Shown one piece after another: positions 1 through 7,834 of a DNA stretch of 33,786 bases; within the stretch, counting starts at the first letter, position 1, and each line of letters opens with the position of its first letter. Made by a program: the position numbers and the translations under genes. Below the pieces are notes generated by a model. That model made no database searches and was not told the origin of the DNA. It saw only the letters and a program-made list of their open reading frames with translations. The DNA is from Petrotoga mexicana DSM 14811 (GTDB lineage Bacteria; Thermotogota; Thermotogae; Petrotogales; Petrotogaceae). The stretch covers positions 1-33,786 of the forward strand of contig NZ_AZRN01000022.1 in assembly GCF_002895565.1 (NCBI RefSeq), in the 5' to 3' direction.

Positions 1-60
1 CCCACCCTTCTAAGGAAAGGAAATCTTTATCCTTTCGCCCCGTTGCCCGCCCTTCTAAAG
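1..60 (+). repeat. Family A dispersed repeat, two partial units
   Basis: Two C-rich units follow each other. One is CCCACCCTTCTAAGGA at 1-16; the other is CGCCCCGTTGCCCGCCC at about 36-52 followed by TTCTAAAG. They match the C-rich core (CGCCCCGCTKCCCACCCTTCT) of the copies at 3229, 5871, 26910-27015 (opposite strand) and 33551. The second unit runs into the end of the minus-strand YggS-type gene and supplies its stop codon (TAG on the minus strand, 55-57). The hairpin half of the element is missing here or lies outside the window. Confidence 0.75.
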
Positions 61-744
61 ATATCTGTTGCCAAAGATTCTTGTTCCTATTCTTAAAAGA
101 GTGGCTCCTTCTTCTATGGCTATTTTGTAATCGTTAGTCATCCCCATAGATAATTCCTTTATTGAAGGGTATTTTTTATTTAGGTTGTCTCTAAGTTCCT
201 TTAAGCTTCGAAAGACATTTCTTATAACATCAACGTTGTCAGTATAAGGAGCCATTGTCATTAAACCAATTATTTTTATATTTTTAAAAGATGTTGCATC
301 TTGCAAAAATGTATCTACTTTACTTGGAATGAGTCCGGCTTTTGATTGTTCACCAGATATATTGATTTCTAAAAGAACTTTTTGTGTTTTATTTATTTCT
401 TCGGCTCTTTTTTGAATTTCCTTTATTTCTTTCATTCTCCAAACTGAATGTATGTATTCTGCGATAGGAACGATGTATTTTATTTTGTTGGTTTGTATCC
501 TGCCTATGAAATGCCATACAATGTCAAGATTTTTGAGATCTTCATATTTTTCTCTTAATTCCTGAGCCTTATTTTCTCCAAAATCTCTATGACCTTCCTC
601 GTATAATTTTTTTATGTAATCACTTGGAAAATTCTTTGATACAGCAACTAATTTTATAGAGTTCAGATCTCTATCTGATTTTTCAGCAACTTCTTGTATC
701 TCATTTAACAAGGTGTGATAATTATCTATTAAAAAATTATTCAT
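55..744 (-). CDS. YggS/PROSC-type pyridoxal phosphate homeostasis protein
   Basis: A 229-residue member of the alanine-racemase-fold family that binds pyridoxal 5'-phosphate and buffers its cellular level; no enzyme reaction is firmly known for the family. The PLP lysine is K37 in [15 protein letters not shown] (55-62), [11 protein letters not shown], a GLMTMAP strand and the C-terminal SMGMTNDY...[13 protein letters not shown] phosphate-binding segment are all present. Length is normal. The ATG overlaps the end of ruvB by 8 bases and the ribosome site GGGGGAG lies inside ruvB, which suggests translational coupling. In many bacteria yggS sits near division genes; here it is last in the asnS-ruvB string. 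A family A repeat abuts its stop codon. Confidence 0.93.
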   Translation of the reverse strand: MNNFLIDNYHTLLNEIQEVAEKSDRDLNSIKLVAVSKNFPSDYIKKLYEEGHRDFGENKAQELREKYEDLKNLDIVWHFIGRIQTNKIKYIVPIAEYIHSVWRMKEIKEIQKRAEEINKTQKVLLEINISGEQSKAGLIPSKVDTFLQDATSFKNIKIIGLMTMAPYTDNVDVIRNVFRSLKELRDNLNKKYPSIKELSMGMTNDYKIAIEEGATLLRIGTRIFGNRYL

Positions 745-1792
745 TAAACTCCCCCCATAAACTAATATTTTGATTGGAAGATTTTGGGGTGTAATTCAAT
801 TTTTTATAAGCTTTTTCAGTTGCTACCCTACCACGTGGGGTCCTGATAATGAAACCTGCTTGTAGTAGAAATGGTTCATAGACCTCGCTGATTGAATCGG
901 GCTCTATCCCAATCGATGAAGCTAGGGCATTTACACCCACCGGCCCACCTTCATAGTTTTCTATTATAGTTTTAAGAATTTTTCTATCCATTTTATCTAA
1001 GCCATCTTCATCCATTTCTAATAATTTCATTGTGTTGTCCACATCTTCAGTTTCTATGACGTTTTTTCCAGAAACTTGAACAAAATCTCTAACTCTTCTC
1101 AACAGTCTGTTGGCTATCCTGGGCGTTCCTCGAGACCTTTGGGCTAAAATAAGTGATGCATCTTCTTTTATTTTTATATTGAGTATCTCTGCACTTCTTT
1201 TTATGATTAAGTTGAGGTCTTTTGGAGAGTAGAAATCAACTTCCAAAATTATGCCAAACCTACTTCTCAATGGTGGAGCTATAAGGCCTAATCTCGTAGT
1301 AGCACCCACCAAGGTGAAAGGTTGTAAGTCAATCCTAATAGAACGAGCAGAAGGTCCCTTCCCTATAACAATGTCAAGTTGAAAATCCTCCATAGCTGAG
1401 TATAAGATTTCTTCCACGGTTCTATTCAGCCTGTGGATCTCGTCTATAAATAGTACGTCGCCATTTTCTAGGTTGGTTAAAATGGCGGCGAGGTCTCCTG
1501 CTTTTTCGATTACTGGACCGCTTGTAATTTGCAAATTAGCACCTAACTCGTTTGAAATTACATAAGCTAAGGTTGTTTTACCTAAACCAGGAGGACCTGC
1601 TAAAACTACATGGTCCATTGCTTCTTTTCTTATTTTAGCGGCTTCTATCGCGACCTCTAACTTTTTTTTTATGTTGTCCTGGCCGATAAACTCATTCAAG
1701 TAATTTGGCCTTAATTTCTTTGATCCTGTATCCTCTCCAATAAAAGAGGGATCCAGTAACCTCTTTGGATTTGTATTTTCTTTTTCGATCAT
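737..1792 (-). CDS. ruvB: Holliday junction branch migration ATPase RuvB
   Basis: Hexameric AAA+ motor that, with RuvA, drives branch migration of Holliday junctions in recombination repair. Walker A GPPGLGKT at 66-73, Walker B with FIDEIH at 115-120, sensor 1 GATTR at 163-167 and the arginine-finger region RSRFG at 176-180 are intact. The C-terminal winged-helix DNA-binding domain ([15 protein letters not shown], then [17 protein letters not shown]) is also present. At 351 residues it is full length. ATG with AAGGAG upstream; 20 bases separate it from asnS. ruvA and ruvC are not in this window, so the usual ruvAB pairing is broken here. Confidence 0.97.
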   Translation of the reverse strand: MIEKENTNPKRLLDPSFIGEDTGSKKLRPNYLNEFIGQDNIKKKLEVAIEAAKIRKEAMDHVVLAGPPGLGKTTLAYVISNELGANLQITSGPVIEKAGDLAAILTNLENGDVLFIDEIHRLNRTVEEILYSAMEDFQLDIVIGKGPSARSIRIDLQPFTLVGATTRLGLIAPPLRSRFGIILEVDFYSPKDLNLIIKRSAEILNIKIKEDASLILAQRSRGTPRIANRLLRRVRDFVQVSGKNVIETEDVDNTMKLLEMDEDGLDKMDRKILKTIIENYEGGPVGVNALASSIGIEPDSISEVYEPFLLQAGFIIRTPRGRVATEKAYKKLNYTPKSSNQNISLWGEFNE

Positions 1793-1812
1793 ATTAAAAA
1801 CTCCTTAGAATC

Positions 1813-3117
1813 TTATGGGTAAACTCTGTAAAGTGTCCTTGCAAAAGGTATAGCTTCCCTTATGTGTTCTAATCCACATATCCAAGCTACTGTTCTTTCA
1901 ACTCCTAAACCAAAACCACTGTGTGGAACACTTCCAAACTTTCTTAAATCTATGTACCATTGGTATTGATCTAGAGGAAGATTAAATTCTTTTAATCTGT
2001 CCATTAGGACTGATTCTTCCCATATTCTTTCAGAACCCCCTATTATTTCACCATAACCCTCGGGGGCAAGTAAGTCATCACAGAGTACAACGTCAGGATT
2101 GGTTTCATCAGGTTGCATATAGAAAGCTTTAGCTTTCCTAGGATATTTCTCCACAAAGAGAGGTTTTTCAAATTGGGAAGCAAGTGCACTTTCTTCATCT
2201 GCTCCGAAATCTTCTCCCCATTCTATTTCAAAACCTTTTTTCTTCAGGAAATCAATCGCTTGTGTGTATGTCATTCTTTCAAAAGGCGGCTTAATTTTTT
2301 GTAGTTTATTTGTATCCCTACCAATTTCTTTTAGATCATCTGAAGCATTTTCTAATACCCTTTGCATTATGAAAGAAACTAAGTTTTCTTGTAATTTGAT
2401 ATTGTCTTCATGTTTATAAAAAGCTACTTCGGCTTCATTCATCCAAAATTCGATTAAATGTCTTCTTGTTTTTGATTTTTCGGACCTAAATGTAGGACCA
2501 AGGTTGTACACCTTGCCAAAAGACATCGCCGCAGCTTCTAAGTAAAGTTGACCAGTTTGTGCTAGATACACCTCTCCATAATCGAAATAGTCTAATTTGA
2601 ATGTGTTACCGGCAGATTCTCCTATAGAACCGGTAAATATGGGGGTGTCTATCAAAGTAAAATCATTTTGATTATAAAAATCCCTAATTGCCTTTAAAAT
2701 TTCGTTTCTAATTTTTAAAATATGAAACTGTCTTCTCGATCTGATCCATAGATGTCTGTTTTCCATTAGAAAGTCTATGCCATGTTCTTTTTTAGAAATG
2801 GGATAGTCTTCAATGGGTTCTTGTATTTTTTTGAAAGAAGTTATGTGTAATTCAACGTTTTCAGGAGATCTTTCGTCTTTTTTTATGGTTCCTTGTAATA
2901 TTATGCTACTTTCCATCTTTATTTTCCTGATGTTTTCAAAGGTTTCATCATCAAAATTTTTCTTTTCAGCTATTCCTTGAATAAAACCTGTTCCATCCCT
3001 TAACTGTAAGAAAGCTATTTTACCGCTGCTTCTTTTGTTCCATACCCATCCCCGAAATTCTACTGTTTGATCGATGTGTTTTTTGAAGTCTTTTACATAT
3101 ACCCATTTTGGATCCAT
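1813..3117 (-). CDS. asnS: Asparaginyl-tRNA synthetase (short form)
   Basis: Class IIb aminoacyl-tRNA synthetase charging tRNA-Asn. An N-terminal OB-fold anticodon-binding domain (about 1-110, with VEFRGWVWNKRSSGKIAFLQLRDG) precedes the catalytic domain. The latter has AQTGQLYLEAAAMSFGKVY, motif 2 (FRSEKSKTRRHLIEFWMNEAE) and motif 3 (GFGLGVER at 401-408). The TRRHLIEFWMNEAEVAF stretch favours Asn over Asp specificity. At 434 residues with a C-terminus ending IPFARTLYRVYP it resembles the shorter, archaeal-like form rather than the longer enterobacterial type. ATG with GGAGGTG just upstream. The upstream gap to the sirtuin gene carries repeats of families B and A. Confidence 0.93.
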   Translation of the reverse strand: MDPKWVYVKDFKKHIDQTVEFRGWVWNKRSSGKIAFLQLRDGTGFIQGIAEKKNFDDETFENIRKIKMESSIILQGTIKKDERSPENVELHITSFKKIQEPIEDYPISKKEHGIDFLMENRHLWIRSRRQFHILKIRNEILKAIRDFYNQNDFTLIDTPIFTGSIGESAGNTFKLDYFDYGEVYLAQTGQLYLEAAAMSFGKVYNLGPTFRSEKSKTRRHLIEFWMNEAEVAFYKHEDNIKLQENLVSFIMQRVLENASDDLKEIGRDTNKLQKIKPPFERMTYTQAIDFLKKKGFEIEWGEDFGADEESALASQFEKPLFVEKYPRKAKAFYMQPDETNPDVVLCDDLLAPEGYGEIIGGSERIWEESVLMDRLKEFNLPLDQYQWYIDLRKFGSVPHSGFGLGVERTVAWICGLEHIREAIPFARTLYRVYP

Positions 3118-3130
3118 GCTTTCACCTCCA

Positions 3131-3205
3131 AGCGTTAAGGGGGTTCCCCCCTTAAGATCCCCAAAACCTAATTTTGTTTTAAAATATTTTTTTGCATAAG
3201 GATAA
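3131..3205 (-). repeat. Family B dispersed repeat with strong hairpin
   Basis: Reads on the minus strand as TTGCAT...TTGGGGATCTTAAGGGG and so on. The 19-base block 3146-3164 is the reverse complement of the same block at 28658-28675 and 33675-33692. TTAAGGGGG (3135-3143) pairs perfectly with CCCCCTTAA (3147-3155) around a 3-base loop, which makes the most stable hairpin of this family in the window. It lies about 18 bases upstream of the asnS ATG, just beyond its ribosome site. Confidence 0.75.
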
Positions 3206-3228
3206 AAAGGGTAAATCCCTCAATGCTC

Positions 3229-3291
3229 TGTTTTAGCGCCCTCCGCCCCGCTTCCCACCCATAAGGATGAGTGGGGCTCTGCCCTGCTCAT
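3229..3291 (+). repeat. Family A dispersed repeat with nested hairpin
   Basis: TTTTAGCGCCCTCCGCCCCG, then CTTCCCACCC, match the core of the other family A copies. The copy ends in a nested hairpin: ATGAG (3267-3271) pairs with CTCAT (3287-3291), and inside it GGGC (3274-3277) pairs with GCCC (3281-3284) around a 3-base loop. The hairpin ends exactly one base before the minus-strand stop codon of the sirtuin gene (3292-3294). On that gene's sense strand the loop is AGA. There is no T-run, so it is not a classical terminator. Confidence 0.8.
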
Positions 3292-4056
3292 TTATCCCTC
3301 TTTGAGTGTTTCATACTCTTTGGCAACTTGCGTAAAAAAGTTGTCCAATTCTTCGTTAACAATGAGAGCTACCTTTTCTGGGGGAAGATACCATTCTGAT
3401 ACTTCACCTTTGTTTACAACAATTATCTTCCCTCTAGTTAAGGATGGCAACATTGCTGCTGGTATAACCGCAAGAGAGGATCCTAAAACTAAGACAAGAT
3501 CAGAATTTTTCATCAATACTTCAGATTCTGTTAGGTATTTTACAGGTTCTCCAAAGAATACTATGTCTGGTTTTATTACTCCACCACAGTTATCACATTT
3601 TGGTATTATTTCGATGTTCATCTTTTCTAATATTTCTTCTTGAGAATACTCTTTTTTACATTTTGTGCAGTAATTTTTCCAGCATCCTCCATGGATTTCA
3701 TAAATTTTTTCTGAACCTGCTTTTTGGTGTAAAGAATCGATGTTTTGAGTTACTATCCCTTTCAATTTTCCTTCCTTTTCAAGTTGAACTAAAAATTTGT
3801 GGGTAAAGGTTGGTTCTGCTTTAGTTATGTACTCTAAAAATTTTTTGTGAAACTTATAAAACAAAGAAGGATCACGATAGAAATAATCCAAATCGAAAAT
3901 CCTTTCAGGATTTTTTATATTTGCCTTTGTATAGATCCCGTTTGGGCCTCTAAAATCGGGGATACCTGCGTTAGTAGACATCCCCGCACCACTTAAGACC
4001 GCAATGGAATTTGACTTATAAATTAATTCTGCACATTTTTTCGCAACTTCAGACAT
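3292..4056 (-). CDS. Sir2-family NAD-dependent protein deacetylase
   Basis: Sirtuin that removes acyl groups from protein lysines using NAD and releases nicotinamide. GAGMSTNAGIPDFRG near the N-terminus, the NAD-binding TQNIDSLHQKAG, the catalytic His in EIHGG, the C-x2-C (CTKCKK) and C-x2-C (CDNCGG) zinc pairs, VFFGE and GSSLAV are all present. I place the start at the ATG whose first base is 4056 because GGTGGG lies about 5 bases upstream; a GTG at 4065 in the same frame has no ribosome site. With this start the gene overlaps its upstream neighbour by 8 bases, so it is probably coupled to the HPr-kinase-like gene. Length about 254 residues, normal for cobB-like sirtuins. Confidence 0.93.
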   Translation of the reverse strand: MSEVAKKCAELIYKSNSIAVLSGAGMSTNAGIPDFRGPNGIYTKANIKNPERIFDLDYFYRDPSLFYKFHKKFLEYITKAEPTFTHKFLVQLEKEGKLKGIVTQNIDSLHQKAGSEKIYEIHGGCWKNYCTKCKKEYSQEEILEKMNIEIIPKCDNCGGVIKPDIVFFGEPVKYLTESEVLMKNSDLVLVLGSSLAVIPAAMLPSLTRGKIIVVNKGEVSEWYLPPEKVALIVNEELDNFFTQVAKEYETLKEG

Positions 4057-5836
4057 CTTTCCCACCTTTCAAAAATTTCAAAAGTTCTTGGGCGGCTATT
4101 AAAGGACCTTCGTCTTCATAGCCTTCTACACCAAGTTGCGTTCTAAGTGTCCCAACTTTGACGTTACTTTTCATTAGTGTTTCCATGTATTTTCTAGCGA
4201 TTTTTTCATGTTTTTCTCTTCTTTGGATTGCACCGAAAGGATTAGCAAAGTAACTATAGGTTAGACCTTTCTCTGAAGTTGTACCTTTTGCCATTCTTGC
4301 ACCTTTGGAAAATACATCTAATGCCTTATCTACGTCATCAAAAAATTCAATTGGTGGTTTGTTATCGTCTATTTTTTCATAGTTGTTGGCGTAAAAGAAA
4401 TAATCAATTTTAGTAGGTCTTATGATATCTTCATAATTGGAGTAGGGTACAATAACTCTGGCGTTGGTTATGTTTGGATTCATAAAGATACTTCTATCCA
4501 TGGCAGAGTAGGCATAACCTGGTTGTAAGTCGTCAAGTCTGACAAAAGCACCAGTTTCCGTCCCGTATGCAACTACTGTTCCATCTTCTAAAATATCTAA
4601 TGATCCCATATCATCTATCAATATATTCACTTCGGATACTTGTTTTCTTATTCTGTTTAAAGCATCCAATGTTTCAGATTTTCCCGCTCCACTATCTCCC
4701 ATTATCATTACATTGAAACTTTGACCATCTCTTAACTTTATTTCAGCTAAAGCCCCATGAATTGGTAGTCTATCTTCGTCTATAACTATTAAGTTGTGAA
4801 TCGTCAATACCATTTTCTTCATATAACCAAAGTAGTCTATAGAAGGATCATCTCCAACAAGTCCTACGTAAGTTCCATCATCTTCTTTATAGATGATACC
4901 ATTGTAATCGTCTTCATCTTCAAAAAAACTTTTATTCATACCGAAGATGTATATACCATCAGGTCTTCTGTTTTCTAAACTTTCAAAATCTGCAAACTCG
5001 TATAAATTTGCCAAACCTGTTGCCATCGCGAAGTATTCTTTGTAAACAACAACATATATCAATTTATCGTTAACGTATATGGGGAAAACGAGCCAATCCT
5101 GTGGATTATCTATATTAATTTTGCTTAATATAGGACGATCGACAACTTTGAATACCCCTCTTCTTTTATTAGAGTATGTATAAAAGATAACGGGTGGTTC
5201 CAGTACTACACTCCAAACATATTCCATGTTGTATAAAAAATCAGCATTGGCTATTTTAGCTTCTGGTTTAGGTTTAGGACGATCAACTATAAATCCTGCT
5301 TGAGCTCCACCGGGAAGTTGCCTCAGTACTTTTACCCTTCTGGCTGAAATGTTGACAAGGATTTGTCTATATACTCCCAACACTAAACTTTTTAGATCAG
5401 AGTTGTTCTTGACTAAGGATATTTGCTTATGAATCCTAGTTCTTGAATTGTGACTGAAAGGATCCGCTTTTTTCATAAATCTATGTTTTGAACGCCATAA
5501 ATTGAAAGTATCTTCAACAAAGAGGGCCAACGTTTCTCTGTATGAAGATAATTTTGGGAAACTAAAGTAAGAGGATTCATCCAAATGGTCTAAGCTGTTT
5601 ATAGATAATGCTAAGAGTAGTTGCCGAATTTGTTCTAAGTCATACCTTTCATGAACTTTTTGTTTGCTTTCATCCACTAAAAATAATTGAAAAAAAGGAT
5701 ATAACGTATTGCGTGTCTCCTGGGCATCCTCGATTAATTCTGAGATTATTTCTAGTAGAGAACTCGAATTTAGTATTTGAGATATGTTACTATAAGATAC
5801 CTCCCCGGGAATCAATACCGTTCTTTCATAATTCAT
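4049..5836 (-). CDS. HPr-kinase/PEPCK-like P-loop protein, unknown role
   Basis: A 595-residue protein I cannot assign to a named gene. A core at about 350-415 resembles bacterial HPr kinase/phosphorylase: PIHGAL (His360), Walker A GDSGAGKSE at 380-388, then LIDDMG with Asp408-Asp409. HPr kinases show the same order (His, GxSGxGKSE, Asp-Asp) with similar spacing. The N-terminal half (about 1-340) has no motif I recognise; it is rich in charged helices early and has a Pro-rich link (RPKPKPEAK) near 190-197. No HPr, PTS or LacI-type gene lies in the window. The ATG has GGGAGG upstream. The end overlaps the sirtuin gene. Kinase, phosphorylase or carboxykinase activity are all possible. Confidence 0.6.
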   Translation of the reverse strand: MNYERTVLIPGEVSYSNISQILNSSSLLEIISELIEDAQETRNTLYPFFQLFLVDESKQKVHERYDLEQIRQLLLALSINSLDHLDESSYFSFPKLSSYRETLALFVEDTFNLWRSKHRFMKKADPFSHNSRTRIHKQISLVKNNSDLKSLVLGVYRQILVNISARRVKVLRQLPGGAQAGFIVDRPKPKPEAKIANADFLYNMEYVWSVVLEPPVIFYTYSNKRRGVFKVVDRPILSKINIDNPQDWLVFPIYVNDKLIYVVVYKEYFAMATGLANLYEFADFESLENRRPDGIYIFGMNKSFFEDEDDYNGIIYKEDDGTYVGLVGDDPSIDYFGYMKKMVLTIHNLIVIDEDRLPIHGALAEIKLRDGQSFNVMIMGDSGAGKSETLDALNRIRKQVSEVNILIDDMGSLDILEDGTVVAYGTETGAFVRLDDLQPGYAYSAMDRSIFMNPNITNARVIVPYSNYEDIIRPTKIDYFFYANNYEKIDDNKPPIEFFDDVDKALDVFSKGARMAKGTTSEKGLTYSYFANPFGAIQRREKHEKIARKYMETLMKSNVKVGTLRTQLGVEGYEDEGPLIAAQELLKFLKGGKDV

Positions 5837-5870
5837 TTTTAACCCTCCCTTTTGATTGTCTTTAGAATCT

Positions 5871-5980
5871 TTATTTTAGCGCCCTTTTACCCCGCTTCCC
5901 ACCCTTCTTGAGGAGGGGCCTATGGTCCCTAACCCAGGAAGGTTGAGGAGGGCTCCGCCCTGTGACCCTTTTAAAATCAA
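5871..5980 (+). repeat. Family A dispersed repeat, most complete plus-strand copy
   Basis: Runs TTTTAGCGCCC, a C-rich core ending CCCACCCTTC, GGGGCCTATGGTCCCT, then GAGGAGGGCTCCGCCCTGTG and ACCCTTTTAAAATC. It aligns along its length, including the AT-rich tail, with the reverse complement of 26910-27015. AGGGC pairs with GCCCT around TCC, with outer GGT...ACC pairs possible. It occupies the gap between engB and the HPr-kinase-like gene. Beyond it, at about 6031-6052, TAGTACCCCTTTGCTCTGCAAA resembles the start of a second, decayed unit and contains TTTGC-TCT-GCAAA. Confidence 0.82.
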
Positions 5981-6063
5981 TATCTTAATTTTGAAGCGTT
6001 TATTATAAGAATAATTTCTAAATCTTACTTTTAGTACCCCTTTGCTCTGCAAACTTATTGAGA

Positions 6064-6654
6064 CTAATCAACTTCGCCTAATATTTCTCCGATAGTTTTC
6101 AAAACCTCTTTTAAACCTTCTTTTGTTTTCGAAGAGAAAGGCAAGTATATATATTCGCCATAAGTTAAAAAACTACTTTTGATATCTTCAAAAAGTTTAG
6201 CTTTTTCAGATTTCTTTAATTTATCAGATTTTGTTAAGATAAACAAAAAAGGTGTGCCTAGATCTTTGAGCCATTCAACCATAGCATAATCCAGTTTTTG
6301 AGGCATATGTCTATGATCGATAAGCAAAGAAACGGCATTCAAAGAAAATCTGTTTTTAAAGTACTCATTCATTAATATGTTCCATCTTTCTTTTTCCTGC
6401 TTTGAAACGCTGGCAAAACCGTATCCCGGCAAATCAACGAAGTAATATTTATCATTCACCAAATAGTAATTGATGGATCTGGTTTTTCCTGGGGTAGAGC
6501 TCACTTTTGCTATTTTTATGCCTAAAATGGCATTCAAAAAGCTCGATTTTCCAACATTAGACCTTCCCGCAAAGGCGATTTCTTTTTTATCTGGTGGTGG
6601 GAGATCTTCAATGTTGTAAACGGTTTTTATTAATTGAGCTTTGTATACTTTCAA
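6064..6654 (-). CDS. engB: Ribosome biogenesis GTP-binding protein EngB (YsxC/YihA)
   Basis: Essential TRAFAC-class GTPase that helps assemble the large ribosomal subunit. G1 is GRSNVGKS (30-37), G2 is in SSTPGKTRSIN, G3 is DLPGYG (74-79) and G4 is TKSDK near 140; G5 is SSKTKEG. 196 residues, the usual size. The start is TTG (MKVYKAQ); GAGGAGG lies about 12 bases upstream, a slightly long spacing. It is the last gene of the minus-strand string that begins at rodA, 18 bases after the phosphodiesterase gene, and is followed by a family A repeat. Confidence 0.95.
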   Translation of the reverse strand: MKVYKAQLIKTVYNIEDLPPPDKKEIAFAGRSNVGKSSFLNAILGIKIAKVSSTPGKTRSINYYLVNDKYYFVDLPGYGFASVSKQEKERWNILMNEYFKNRFSLNAVSLLIDHRHMPQKLDYAMVEWLKDLGTPFLFILTKSDKLKKSEKAKLFEDIKSSFLTYGEYIYLPFSSKTKEGLKEVLKTIGEILGEVD

Positions 6655-6672
6655 GATGTCAATGATCCTCCT

Positions 6673-7149
6673 CTAAAGTTCTTTGATTTCAACTTTTGCT
6701 TCGTTAGGATCTATTATACCATAAGTTGCCTTCCCAGTTAGCCATCCGGAAAATTCTCCTGGGTTGAGCACAAAGGTCTTACCGATTTTTCTATTTACTA
6801 TTTCATGGGTATGACCAAAAAAGATGTAATCATAAATCCCTGAATTTTCAGCGGCTTCTAAGGAATAAGGTTCATGCATCATAAATATCTTTTTATCATC
6901 TTTTTCTACGGTGATTGGTCCGTTTTTTATCTTTTTATTTGATCTTTCATACAGTAGTAACTTTTCTCCGTCGTTGTTACCAAAGACACCATAAAAGTCC
7001 ATATCATCATAGATTAGATACGGTAAAGTAAAAGGAGCTACAAAGTCCCCACAATGGAAAATGGTATCGACATTGTACCTTTGGATTATATCTGGAATCT
7101 TTTTAAGTTTATCCATGTTGTCGTGAGAATCAGATAATACTAACCACAT
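6673..7149 (-). CDS. YfcE/MJ0936-family metallophosphoesterase
   Basis: Small calcineurin-like phosphodiesterase of 158 residues. The two-metal site is complete: D7 and H9 (DSH), D35 (HCGD), N59 region (GNND, 57-60), H92, and GHTH at 112-115, followed by LNPGE. Family members hydrolyse model phosphodiesters, and the natural substrate is generally unknown. It starts at ATG with a G-rich but imperfect ribosome site. It lies 15 bases downstream of the thiamine pyrophosphokinase gene and 18 upstream of engB, so probably in one operon, but the neighbours do not reveal a substrate. Confidence 0.92.
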   Translation of the reverse strand: MWLVLSDSHDNMDKLKKIPDIIQRYNVDTIFHCGDFVAPFTLPYLIYDDMDFYGVFGNNDGEKLLLYERSNKKIKNGPITVEKDDKKIFMMHEPYSLEAAENSGIYDYIFFGHTHEIVNRKIGKTFVLNPGEFSGWLTGKATYGIIDPNEAKVEIKEL

Positions 7150-7164
7150 TAGATCGCCCCCTGC

Positions 7165-7821
7165 TTACCATTTTTTGTTGATCCATCTGATATAAACGAC
7201 CATGCCCCTTTCAACGGATATTTCTATTTTATTTTCTTTTGCTTCGTTGCTGATTCCTAAGGATTTGAAATCAAAGATATCTTTTTTATTTAATGGATAT
7301 TTGAACCCTTTGAGAGTAAGGCCTATAACGGGTTCTCCTATTCTTAAAATGGACCAACTTTCACCGATCTGGGCCTCTTCTTCTACTTTTTTATTTACTA
7401 TACCAATTTTAACGTCTTCTTCAAGAATAACAGGATTTAGATCTATGTATTCGGCTAGGAGGAATACACTTGCCATTTCTTGATCGATGCGATTACCCAA
7501 AACCCCTGATAAAACAATGTTTTTATAGTGATTTTCTTTCAGAAATATTAAAGCCAATTCGGTATCGATCTCATCTTTTTCTTTTGGATATTTCAATATC
7601 TCCGTGTTGTTATTTTCTGCCCACTGAAGGTCTTCAATAGAAGCAGAATCAAAATCTCCTATTAAATAGTTTGGTGGTAAGTTTAACTTTTTGAAGATTT
7701 TGATTCCAGCATCACAGGCGATTGTCAAGGATGCCTTTTGTATCATTTTCTCATAGAATTCTAAAGAGCTTCTTGGCTCTGCTCCAGATATTATATAAAT
7801 TATAGCTTGATCGCCTCCCAA
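7165..7821 (-). CDS. Thiamine pyrophosphokinase
   Basis: Transfers pyrophosphate from ATP to thiamine, giving thiamine diphosphate directly. Motifs: CDAG (36-39), GDFDS (55-59), KDEIDTE around 82-88 and GVLGNRID (106-113). 218 residues, typical. The start is uncertain. The only standard start codon before the conserved YIISGAE strand is a TTG at 7821, but it has no ribosome site. The strong GGGAGG instead falls on codons 2-3 of that reading frame, which points to initiation further in, at an ATA or ATT codon about 10-13 bases after it. 13 bases separate the TTG from the end of nnr. Confidence 0.9.
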   Translation of the reverse strand: MGGDQAIIYIISGAEPRSSLEFYEKMIQKASLTIACDAGIKIFKKLNLPPNYLIGDFDSASIEDLQWAENNNTEILKYPKEKDEIDTELALIFLKENHYKNIVLSGVLGNRIDQEMASVFLLAEYIDLNPVILEEDVKIGIVNKKVEEEAQIGESWSILRIGEPVIGLTLKGFKYPLNKKDIFDFKSLGISNEAKENKIEISVERGMVVYIRWINKKW

Positions 7822-7834
7822 TTGGATTTTAGCT

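Noticed and set aside
3267..3291. Terminator after the sirtuin gene
   Set aside because: A hairpin exists, but no T-run follows on the gene's strand; it is better explained as part of the family A repeat.
3302..3643. 113-codon plus-strand open frame over the sirtuin gene
   Set aside because: It is a shadow of a clearly conserved gene on the opposite strand and has no family features.
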